From Opitutales bacterium (GTDB taxonomy: Bacteria; Verrucomicrobiota; Verrucomicrobiia; Opitutales; JABSRG01): a stretch of DNA of 39,173 nt. The number at the start of each line of letters is the position of its first letter. The first letter of the stretch is position 1. The position numbers and the translations under genes are program-made. The stretch spans positions 1 to 39,173 of the forward strand of contig JANQKZ010000026.1 of NCBI GenBank assembly GCA_028280845.1, written 5' to 3'. Positions 32,495 through 39,173 of the stretch are shown here, one piece after another. Under the pieces are notes generated by a model. It was not told where the DNA came from. It worked only from the letters and a program-made list of their open reading frames with translations, and did no database searches.

Positions 32495-34240
32495 ATGCTA
32501 GCGAGTCATCTGCTCCCCCCTATGATTCGCTTTTCGCTACGCTTCATATCCTTAGCGGCTTTGATATCCCCTTTCAGTAAGGAGCATATGGTGGCGGCTG
32601 AACTTGAACTCGGGGTAGATGTAAACGGGGACGCTCTTATTGTTTTCGAAGAAACGGACCAGGAGGGTCGCTTTCCGGTGGATACAACAGCCCCGGATCG
32701 ACCTTTTCTATTTTGGTACAACTACGATCAGGATGATGTTCCGTTTTATGAGACCTGGCCGATTGCCCGGAAGGACTATGAGACGGACAATGTGGACTCC
32801 TCGCGGGACATGGAGGATTTTTCGCGCCTGCATCTTCGGTTCAAGGATTGGGCCCCGTATATGGGGCGGCCTGATGTGGAAATAGAGTTCCACCTGACTT
32901 CCACTGATGCGGGCCCTCCGCCTGGTATTCAAATGGTCCGATCCGCCGATCCGGAAGGCGGGCGAGCCTATCTTTTGGACAAGGAGGCCGCCGAACTCCA
33001 AAAAGCCCCTCCTTTTGGAAATCGAAAAGTTCTCTTAAAGGACGGTGAGCCCTGGAGTGTGACCACCGAAGCGTTTGATGGGTCAGACCTGGGCAGTAAA
33101 GGGACCCTGATCTGCCTGTTATTTGAAGGGGCAAAGCCGGGCAAGGGGCAGTTGGTTGTTCGCCTGAAGGAAAAAGGAGCGGTCGTTGCAGAATCGGACC
33201 CTCTCTATTTGGAGATCCGTCATGTCAAAACGTTCTTCCGTCGAGTTACGACAAAATGGCCGGAAGATATCCAGGCTCCCTATAAGTATCGGGTGGAACC
33301 ACCAGTTCCCGACCTGAAATGGGAATTTGAACCGATGGGGTATCCCTACCAGCCGGCCTGGTACGACGACGGGCATACAATTGTGTGGATTCACGGGTGG
33401 GTCGACCACACGAAGGACAATTATAATAAGAATATGACCCATTCGACAGAGACGATCTTCAAGCGACTCTTCCACCAGGGGTTTAGAGGGGAGTTTTGCT
33501 TCTACCATTGGCCGAGCATCAAGACTTATGTGACCCTCGGGATGAACGGGAGTGAATACCGGGCCTATAAGGTGGCCCAGCCGTTGATGGATTACTACGA
33601 GACCATTCCGGACGACCGGATCGTCCACTTTACGGCTCACAGCTTGGGGAATGTGGTTTTAATTGAATGTCTGAAGCTTGGACTCGAGGTGGAAGAGGCC
33701 ATTTTTCAATCGGCAGCGATCCCGGTGGAAATGCTCGATGATCGGGATGTTCTGAAGATACCCAATATGGAAAATGCGAAGACCCCGGAGGAAGCCGAGG
33801 AGATGGGATATGAAGGCTATCTGAGATCCAGTAAGACCCGTATTTATGCGCTTTATAACCCGAACGACTTCACATTCTGGGCTTACAATCTTCTGCAGAA
33901 GGATGTGAAGCCGTTTGGCACTTTGATGAAGCAGTACAAATACAAGCCGAACAAGCCGGAGGGGGAACGGATCCGGCTGCGTTACTGGTTCTTCTTTTCA
34001 CGTCCGGTTACAGATCCACACGAAGCGATGGCTTATGCCGCCCGGGCCCGAACCCATGCCCTGGGAGCAGAGTCCCGCACACGTGGGTTGGTTCACGAAG
34101 TCTACAACCTGGACGCCCCCCCTTTCGAGTATGGAACCGGCCATGTGGTGGCGTGGAGCTGGAATCCGCAGCGGACCATGGCTTATTACAACTTGCTTCT
34201 GGATTTGATGAATATTCCCCACAACTCGTTGGCGTTTTAG
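32495..34240 (+). CDS. Exported alpha/beta-hydrolase with N-terminal beta domain
   Basis: The 581-residue protein has a signal-like N-terminus (MIRFSLRFISLAALIS from residue 10). About 280 residues of beta-rich domain follow, then a C-terminal alpha/beta-hydrolase from about 300. VWIHGWVD is the oxyanion strand and AHSLGN (381-386, Ser383) is the nucleophile elbow. A histidine in GTGHVVAWSW near the end could complete the triad. It resembles DUF900-type or plant-like lipase hydrolases, but no substrate is known. It stops at 34240, immediately before the next gene, so the two are a transcription unit. Whether 32495 or 32522 is the start is open. Confidence 0.7.
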   Translation: MLASHLLPPMIRFSLRFISLAALISPFSKEHMVAAELELGVDVNGDALIVFEETDQEGRFPVDTTAPDRPFLFWYNYDQDDVPFYETWPIARKDYETDNVDSSRDMEDFSRLHLRFKDWAPYMGRPDVEIEFHLTSTDAGPPPGIQMVRSADPEGGRAYLLDKEAAELQKAPPFGNRKVLLKDGEPWSVTTEAFDGSDLGSKGTLICLLFEGAKPGKGQLVVRLKEKGAVVAESDPLYLEIRHVKTFFRRVTTKWPEDIQAPYKYRVEPPVPDLKWEFEPMGYPYQPAWYDDGHTIVWIHGWVDHTKDNYNKNMTHSTETIFKRLFHQGFRGEFCFYHWPSIKTYVTLGMNGSEYRAYKVAQPLMDYYETIPDDRIVHFTAHSLGNVVLIECLKLGLEVEEAIFQSAAIPVEMLDDRDVLKIPNMENAKTPEEAEEMGYEGYLRSSKTRIYALYNPNDFTFWAYNLLQKDVKPFGTLMKQYKYKPNKPEGERIRLRYWFFFSRPVTDPHEAMAYAARARTHALGAESRTRGLVHEVYNLDAPPFEYGTGHVVAWSWNPQRTMAYYNLLLDLMNIPHNSLAF

Positions 34241-35311
34241 ATGAGCACTCTAAAGTCAGCAGTCAGAGATCAGAAAAGTTTCGAGTTTCGGACTGAGGAT
34301 TCGGGGGGACTTCCTTTTCGGAAGACTCGAGCCGTAGGTCACAGATCCCGTATTCTTCTCTTGCTTGGCTGCTGCATGGCTCTATCTGGCTGCGTGAGCA
34401 CTGCTCAGAAGCAGACTGACTCACGAGAAGTGCGCTTTCTGCAAAAAACCGGTCCGGAGGGAGCCTGGGATGTCCTCGAAGTTTTTACTGACGGGGACTT
34501 TGAGGAGAACCTGAAGAAGGCCGTGGATAACGAGTTTACCTTTTATGGTTCTGTTATCGATGAAAACGGAGAACCCCTGGCAGATGTCCCCATCCTGGTG
34601 ACCGCATTTGATCATGTTCTCGACCCTTTCATGTTCCCCTTCATTGGGTGGACCGATATCGAGAATGTGAAAACGGGCGAGGATGGGCGGTTTGAGATCA
34701 AAAACAGAAAGGCAGCAGCCATCGTGGTGGATGTGGATGAAGATGGATACTGGGAAGAAGAAACTGGTTTTCGCGGCTACGCGTATGCCGAGGAGCTGCT
34801 GTCTGAGAACGAGTATCCCCTTCCCACCAAAGACGAACCCGCCGTTTTCCGGCTTACCCCCAAACCTGCAGATGCGATTCTCAATCCCGTGTCCACGGGA
34901 GCTGTTCGTATTTCTCCCAATGGGGGTCCGATCTACCTGGAACTGGATGATTATTCCGGTTATTCCCTGCCTATGGGGCAGGGGTCGATGCGGGTGTTCT
35001 TGACCAAGGGTGAGCCCAACTCCGAAGGAAAATATGATTGGAGCTGCCGCTTCGAAGTACCTGGCGGAGGAGTTCAACCACGGACTCAACTGTTTATCAA
35101 GCAAGCTCCGGAAGATGGTTATGCACCCTTTATCGAGTTTGGATATGAGGCGGATGATCCGAATTGGGATCACCGGGAGGAGTTTCGTTTATTTGTCCGG
35201 ACGAAGGATGGTCTCTACGCATACTTTGAACTGCGCGCGCGGACCAAACACGATCCCTTCATTTCCGCATGGGGGGTCTTCAACCCAACGGGGGCTCGAT
35301 ATGGAGATTAG
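34241..35311 (+). CDS. Lipoprotein with carboxypeptidase-regulatory-like beta domain
   Basis: A lipobox MALSGC places the lipidated cysteine at about residue 51. The N-terminus before the signal helix, SAVRDQKSFEF and following, is unusually long and encoded by family A repeat-like DNA (34253-34300). After the signal, FYGSVIDENGEPLADVPILV and TGEDGRFEIKN form a carboxypeptidase-regulatory-like Ig fold, followed by an uncharacterised beta-rich region. It begins the base after the hydrolase stop, suggesting coupled translation. The protein may help the hydrolase at the membrane, but function is unknown. The native start could be later in the 34290-34370 area. Confidence 0.65.
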   Translation: MSTLKSAVRDQKSFEFRTEDSGGLPFRKTRAVGHRSRILLLLGCCMALSGCVSTAQKQTDSREVRFLQKTGPEGAWDVLEVFTDGDFEENLKKAVDNEFTFYGSVIDENGEPLADVPILVTAFDHVLDPFMFPFIGWTDIENVKTGEDGRFEIKNRKAAAIVVDVDEDGYWEEETGFRGYAYAEELLSENEYPLPTKDEPAVFRLTPKPADAILNPVSTGAVRISPNGGPIYLELDDYSGYSLPMGQGSMRVFLTKGEPNSEGKYDWSCRFEVPGGGVQPRTQLFIKQAPEDGYAPFIEFGYEADDPNWDHREEFRLFVRTKDGLYAYFELRARTKHDPFISAWGVFNPTGARYGD

Positions 35312-35320
35312 GGGCCTGTC

Positions 35321-35406
35321 CGAGTCGGAAATCGGTGGCCGATTGTTGAGGGTTGAGATACAGGAGGCCGAAGCTAGAAATCAGAAATACGAAATTGAAA
35401 ATCAGC
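35321..35406. repeat. Family A repeats in the spacer between the two lipoprotein genes
   Basis: GAGTCGGAAATCGG, GGTTGAGATACAGG, AGAAATCAGAAATACG and AAATTGAAAATCAG follow one another. They share a roughly 7-9 base period of purine-rich AATC-type units. This is the longest intergenic stretch of the family in the window. Confidence 0.6.
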
Positions 35407-35428
35407 TTCGAATAGGAAAGATAAAAGA

Positions 35429-36007
35429 ATGAAATTCAAGTTACTGGTTTTCCTCTGCCTAATCGTAACGGCGGCTACCTGGACAGGTTGTAGCAATAAT
35501 GTCTTATCCAACGTTGGGTATGAATATGACCGGGATTATGATCTGGAGGCCTACCAGACTTTTGCCATCATCGAGCCGGATATGGTCGGAGAATGGAGTG
35601 CCATCGCGCGGAAGCGTGTTTTAGAAGAAGTTGCTCGACAACTGGAGGATAAGGGATTTGAGCGCCAGACCGACATGTCAGATGCGGATTTCTGGGTGAC
35701 CGTCCATGCCACCTCGAAAACGGTCATCGATACGTATGACTATGGCATGTATGGGGCATACGGTTATCGCCGTGGTGGATGGTATGGTGCCGGTATGTAT
35801 CCTTATGGGGGCACCCAAATTGAATCCTATGAAGAGGGAACGGTGTTTCTCGATATTGTGGACACTCAGGCCAAGGAACTTGTCTGGCGGGGTAAGGGCA
35901 GCCGACGGATATCCAGTGGCAATCAGCCAGCCAGCGACGAGCAGCTCCAGCAGGGGGTTGCCGAGTTGATTGCTAATTTCCCGCCTCCTCCTCCAGAAGA
36001 AAAATAA
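35429..36007 (+). CDS. DUF4136-family lipoprotein
   Basis: The 192-residue protein has a lipobox TWTGC (Cys21) and then YDLEAYQTFAII, RKRVLEEVARQLEDKGFER and a DFWVTVHATSK strand, as in DUF4136 lipoproteins. A Gly/Tyr-rich stretch (YGMYGAYGYRRGGWYGAGM) lies in the middle, followed by EGTVFLDIVD and ELVWRGKGSRRI, the second half of the family. Function is unknown; such proteins are outer-membrane or periplasmic and common in this group. An AGGAAA at 35414-35419 is near the ATG. The C-terminus is a proline-rich PPPPPEEK tail. Confidence 0.8.
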   Translation: MKFKLLVFLCLIVTAATWTGCSNNVLSNVGYEYDRDYDLEAYQTFAIIEPDMVGEWSAIARKRVLEEVARQLEDKGFERQTDMSDADFWVTVHATSKTVIDTYDYGMYGAYGYRRGGWYGAGMYPYGGTQIESYEEGTVFLDIVDTQAKELVWRGKGSRRISSGNQPASDEQLQQGVAELIANFPPPPPEEK

Positions 36008-36085
36008 GATCTTTAGAGGATTCTAGGGAGTGCTGGGTAAGTGAAGTTCAGGCAATACTCCGTCATTCCGGTCGACGTAGGTGGT

Positions 36086-37066
36086 CTACTTCCACTCCCA
36101 GGTGTCTTGTTTGACGAGGATGGCATGGGGGGCATCCGATTGTAGCCAGGCCAGAGAAACTTCATCTTGTTTCAAGTAGGCATTTAAGAAGTGGGTAGTG
36201 ATCTCCTGAATCGCTGGATGGAAGCGGGGATCACGGTATTGCCGAGGTCGTTGGGATTCAGAGAAAATCATGTGCGCTCCCTCGAAAAAATTGACTTGGT
36301 ATTTATCCCCGGCAGGAAGGTGCTCAAACACGCGCAATCTTGACTCGGCAGTGACGTCGGGGGAAATCGCGCTGGTATCAAGGGTGCCTGTCATGCAGAG
36401 GACGGGTTTTGAAATATGTCCAAAGGCCTTTTTGTCCGATATCCTTTTGCTGGCTGAAGGGCTCATGGGAATGAAGCAGTCCAAGCGATCATCCGAAAGA
36501 TCCGGGCTCATGATCCGAAAGTGTTTTTGTCCCATCATCCCCTGGGTAGTAGCCGCTCCAAAGCTGTGACCGGTCATCGCGATGTGATCCATATCTAAGC
36601 GGCCTTTTAGAGGAGATGCAGGGTCGATGTTGGTCGATTCCAGGAAATCGAGGACAAAGGGAATATCCACCACTCGATTTTTATACGATTCTGCGCTGGC
36701 TGCCGCTTTGAGAGCCTCCATTCTTTTTTCCCTGGGCAGATCCTGCCACACGGATTGATCACTGCCAGGATGCTGGACAAAGACACAAATGAAACCCGCG
36801 GCAGACCAATGGTGGCCAAGATAGCTGGACCCCCCCAGACCATGAGAAAAGAGGACTAGCGGAAGAGGTCCGGTCTGTTCATCAGGAAAGTATACTTTTA
36901 ACGGAACTACCCGATCGCGGGTCTCATCCACAGGGTCGAAGTAAACTTCCCCCACCTCCGCGGTGGAAGCGGAAGCGATGGAGATCCCGAGAATTAGGAA
37001 ATAAATCAGGAATAAGGGGAAGGCTTCAAGCCAGGTTCGGTAAATGGGGTCAGTCTGTCGTCTCAT
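36086..37066 (-). CDS. Exported alpha/beta-hydrolase (PAF-acetylhydrolase/dienelactone-hydrolase-like)
   Basis: The 326-residue protein has an N-terminal hydrophobic segment (about 14-33) as signal or anchor. VLFSHGLGGSSY at 71-82 is the oxyanion loop, GHSFGA at 166-171 carries nucleophile Ser168, and EGAHMIF carries the likely histidine. Overall layout is that of platelet-activating-factor acetylhydrolase-like or DLH-type hydrolases. Substrate is unknown. It stands alone, convergent with the DUF4136 gene. Start ATG 37066 is followed by MRRQTDPIYRTWLE and then the hydrophobic segment. Confidence 0.78.
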   Translation of the reverse strand: MRRQTDPIYRTWLEAFPLFLIYFLILGISIASASTAEVGEVYFDPVDETRDRVVPLKVYFPDEQTGPLPLVLFSHGLGGSSYLGHHWSAAGFICVFVQHPGSDQSVWQDLPREKRMEALKAAASAESYKNRVVDIPFVLDFLESTNIDPASPLKGRLDMDHIAMTGHSFGAATTQGMMGQKHFRIMSPDLSDDRLDCFIPMSPSASKRISDKKAFGHISKPVLCMTGTLDTSAISPDVTAESRLRVFEHLPAGDKYQVNFFEGAHMIFSESQRPRQYRDPRFHPAIQEITTHFLNAYLKQDEVSLAWLQSDAPHAILVKQDTWEWK

Positions 37067-37415
37067 GTATGGTGAAACGGCAGAACGACGAAAAAGTTGA
37101 TAGGGTTATTCCGGGTGCTTGCCCTTCACCCCAGATGGTTTGAGTGACACCGGGCACATAACTTCCTATGTGGTATGCAATAAGCCTAATCCTTTATGCG
37201 GAAGTGAATGGAATAAAAGCTAATGATCATATGGTAATTAGGTGTTTTGGAAGGAAGTAGAATGCGGGGTGGTTGTCGGAATCTGAGTTCAGGATATTGG
37301 AGGTGGGATAGGTCTGTGATCACTTGAAAGCCAAACACCTAGGGAAAACCGTTCAATGTAGGAGCTTGTCATGGAAGTTGCCCTGACATAGGACGAGGCT
37401 AGAAAGAAATTTGAT
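37067..37415. other. 349-bp gene-free spacer before rlmN, with an MITE-like inverted-repeat pair
   Basis: No reading frame of note lies here. TAGGTGTTTTGG at 37239-37250 and CCAAACACCTA at 37331-37341 are inverted repeats with one bulged T, bounding about 103 bp without a gene. A half copy of family C (TGTAGGAGCTTG) follows at 37357-37368. Promoters for the divergent hydrolase and rlmN genes should be here, but I see no convincing boxes. Confidence 0.5.
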
Positions 37416-38645
37416 ATGGATTCCACTGCTCAGAAGCCGTCGGCCCTGGATTTCACTCTGCGTGAGTGGGAGCAGTGGTGTCTGGATGGTGGATTGAAAC
37501 CGTTCGTGGCGAAACAGATTAGGGAGTGGATCTTCGGGAGAGGGGTGTTGGACCCTATTCTTTTTTCGAATTTATCAAAAGCGGTAAGGGATCGGTTGAA
37601 GGAGACCTTTGAATGGTCCCTCCCCGAGGTGGATACGACCCTGCGCAGCACTGATGGGAGTGAGAAACTTCTCTTTCGGACGAGGGATGGCCTATTTGCG
37701 GAGTGTGTGCTCATGCCAAGTGAAAACCGGATAACCCTTTGTGTATCCAGTCAAGTGGGGTGCCGTTGGGGATGCACGTTCTGCCAAACCGGGAAAATGG
37801 GGCTATCCCGCAGTCTGTCATCGGGTGAAATTCTGGGGCAAGTCCTGATGGCAAACCAGCGGCTTAGGGATAGTCAGAAGCCAGAAGTCGGAAATCGAAA
37901 TGCGGATCATGCGACCCGGGATACGGAATACGAGATACGGGGTGGTGTAGCGGATAGTGAAAGCCGAAAACCGAAAAATGAAAGCCTGTCTCAAGTGACG
38001 AATGTTGTCTTCATGGGAATGGGGGAGCCGCTGGATAATTATGATGCAGTGGTAGAGGCTTGCCGGGTGATGACGGATGCGCGCTTACTGGGTATGTCCA
38101 GGCACCGGGTGACCGTTTCCACGGTAGGGTTGGTGCCAGAGATTGAGCGTCTGGGCAAGGATGTGGCCGTGGGTCTGGCGATATCGCTTCACAGTGCCGA
38201 TGATGAGCGCCGGGGGTCGATGATGCCAGTGAATCGAAGGTACCCGTTGGGTGTATTGAAACAAGCACTCCGGGAGTACCCGGTACAGACCCGGCATGGA
38301 ATCACCTTTGAATATGTGATGATTCACGGGGAGAATGACTCTATTCAGCATGCCAAGCAGCTGGTGAAGTTTATCCATGGCTTGAAGGCCAAAGTTAACC
38401 TGATTCCCATGAATCCTCACCCGGGGAATCCGATGCGCGCAAGTGAATCGGAAGCGTTAAAGGCATTTCAAAAATACCTGTCTGATCGATCGATCCCTGC
38501 GCCGATCCGCTACAGCCGGGGGCAGGATGTGAGCGCAGCCTGTGGTCAGCTCGCGATGAAGCGTGCGGAGGAGTTGAACCTGAAGCCGAGGGAGGTTATT
38601 CGAAATCGGAAGTCTGAAATCGGAAGTCTGAAATCAATCGATTAG
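37416..38645 (+). CDS. rlmN: 23S rRNA (adenine-2503-C2) methyltransferase RlmN with in-frame repeat insertion
   Basis: The 409-residue radical-SAM enzyme has CRWGCTFC (Cys116, Cys120, Cys123) binding the 4Fe-4S cluster. Cys109 seven residues earlier and Cys376 in SAACGQLA match the catalytic pair of E. coli RlmN. NVVFMGMGEPLDNYD and PMNPHPGN are also conserved. It methylates A2503 of 23S rRNA and A37 of some tRNAs. Between GQVLMANQRLR and VTNVVFMGMGEP there are about 35-39 extra residues (about 152-190) made of repeat-like codons, and the tail NRKSEIGSLKSID is again repeat-derived. All key residues remain, so it is probably active. The stop overlaps the convergent MscS gene by four bases. Confidence 0.9.
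   Translation: MDSTAQKPSALDFTLREWEQWCLDGGLKPFVAKQIREWIFGRGVLDPILFSNLSKAVRDRLKETFEWSLPEVDTTLRSTDGSEKLLFRTRDGLFAECVLMPSENRITLCVSSQVGCRWGCTFCQTGKMGLSRSLSSGEILGQVLMANQRLRDSQKPEVGNRNADHATRDTEYEIRGGVADSESRKPKNESLSQVTNVVFMGMGEPLDNYDAVVEACRVMTDARLLGMSRHRVTVSTVGLVPEIERLGKDVAVGLAISLHSADDERRGSMMPVNRRYPLGVLKQALREYPVQTRHGITFEYVMIHGENDSIQHAKQLVKFIHGLKAKVNLIPMNPHPGNPMRASESEALKAFQKYLSDRSIPAPIRYSRGQDVSAACGQLAMKRAEELNLKPREVIRNRKSEIGSLKSID
37869..37985. repeat. Family A repeat insertion inside rlmN
   Basis: GTCAGAAGCCAGAAGTCGGA, then AATCGAAATGCGG, GATACGGAATACGAGATACG and GAAAGCCGAAAACCGAAAAA are the same texture as the intergenic family A. The stretch is in frame with no stop codon. It lies between the cluster loop and the GMGEP strand of the enzyme. 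Confidence 0.65.
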
Positions 38646-39172
38646 AATCTATCCTGGTGGGGCCTCGTTTCGATCATGTCGGGGGGCGGCTGCATCTGGT
38701 ATTCGATTTGGGTGGGGTAGGGGATCGAAATGTTGTTGTCTTTTAGTGCTTTGAGGATCCGCTTATGCAGTTCGCCCTTCATTCCAAGCCGGTTGTCGAG
38801 GCTATCCAGATACGCGTAAATATTAAATTCCAGGGCATAATCATCGATATTGTTAAAGACGACAAAGGGGGCAGGGTTTTGGGAGACTTCTGGATGACCG
38901 GCCACTGCTGAACGGAGAATTTCTGAGACCTTTTCGGGTTCGGAATCAAACCCGACCTTAATGCTGAACGTGAGTCGGGTGACGGAATCACTAAAGGACC
39001 AGTTTACCAGTTGGTTGGTAATAATATCTTTGTTGGGAACAATCAACTCGGTGCGATCCCATTGACGAAGTGTGGTGGCCCGGATCCGGATACGACTCAC
39101 AATACCGGTGGTGTTGTTAATGGTGACGACATCTCCCACCCTCACTGGTCGCTCAAACAGGACGATGATACC
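38642..39172 (-). CDS. C-terminal part of an MscS-family mechanosensitive channel (partial)
   Basis: The frame is open to the right edge, where GIIVLFERPVRVGD is readable; this is the conserved start of the MscS beta domain. The visible 176 residues cover the beta domain (VTINNTTGIVSRIRIRATTL, LIVPNKDIITNQLVNWS) and the alpha/beta C-terminal domain, ending in a short tail with Pro and Arg. The pore helices are outside the window. MscS channels open under membrane tension on osmotic downshock. The last bases overlap the end of rlmN by four. The subfamily (large YnaI/MscK-type or small MscS) cannot be told from this part. Confidence 0.9.
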   Translation of the reverse strand, partial: GIIVLFERPVRVGDVVTINNTTGIVSRIRIRATTLRQWDRTELIVPNKDIITNQLVNWSFSDSVTRLTFSIKVGFDSEPEKVSEILRSAVAGHPEVSQNPAPFVVFNNIDDYALEFNIYAYLDSLDNRLGMKGELHKRILKALKDNNISIPYPTQIEYQMQPPPDMIETRPHQDRF

Positions 39173-39173
39173 G

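Noticed and set aside
34421-35173. A 250-codon minus-strand frame opposite the lipoprotein gene
   Set aside because: It has no recognisable domain or ribosome site, and the plus strand has a lipobox and Ig-like fold.
37869-37985. Treating the family A repeats as a CRISPR array
   Set aside because: Units are degenerate, short and tandem without fixed spacers, and no cas gene is present.

Overview
This window looks like chromosome from a Gram-negative carbohydrate-degrading bacterium, most likely Verrucomicrobiota or a close PVC relative. That is an inference from gene content, not a match. The evidence is a GH106-like glycosidase, a ThuA-domain protein and a sulfatase; a DUF3450/ExbB/ExbD/TonB/TPR energy-transduction operon; many lipoproteins and an outer-membrane barrel; and spacers filled with degenerate dispersed repeats. 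No rRNA, tRNA, CRISPR array, transposase or phage gene was seen.

Layout: (1) 1-2.1 kb, end of a glycosidase and a secreted ThuA-like protein. (2) 2.2-8.6 kb, minus strand, a seven-gene TonB-type operon running DUF3450, long ExbB-like, ExbB, ExbD, TonB, TPR, unknown; most junctions overlap. (3) 8.8-15.4 kb, GlcNAc-kinase-like ATPase, sulfatase, patatin lipoprotein and a KefF/KefC pair. (4) 15.6-24.5 kb, plus strand, a compact catabolic-looking cluster: a tandem GTP cyclohydrolase II-like protein, a double SIS-domain protein, DUF3891, an amidohydrolase, a metal-site-less creatininase paralogue, an intact creatininase, an acetamidase/formamidase, a RidA and an amidase. (5) 24.5-26.3 kb, minus strand, SufR-like regulator, zinc ribbon and gamma-glutamylcyclotransferase-like gene. 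(6) 26.4-31.4 kb, GT39, PAP2, GT2, GltS and a LAB_N membrane protein, mostly a lipid-glycosylation set. (7) 31.5-39.2 kb, outer-membrane barrel, secreted hydrolase with two lipoproteins, a second hydrolase, rlmN and the C-terminal end of an MscS channel.

The strongest candidate for an undescribed system is region 4. Its first enzyme keeps the zinc cysteines of GTP cyclohydrolase II, but the position of the E. coli active-site tyrosine (Tyr105) appears to be arginine, and a second cyclohydrolase-like domain has lost the zinc site. No other riboflavin gene is present. The downstream genes are SIS, deaminase-like, creatininase/ArfB-like, formamidase, imine-clearing and amidase enzymes. Together they fit stepwise opening and dismantling of a purine, pteridine or pyrimidine ring, with release of a phosphosugar, formate and ammonia. 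This is a hypothesis.

A second theme is repeats invading genes. A low-complexity family built on units like GAAATCGGAAGTC fills spacers. The same texture forms an in-frame insertion of about 35-39 codons inside rlmN, the C-terminal tails of rlmN and a PAP2 phosphatase, and the N-terminal extension of a lipoprotein. Other repeats supply the stop codons of the patatin and PAP2 genes. Two spacers hold elements of roughly 100-115 bp bounded by 11-12 bp inverted repeats and lacking any gene.
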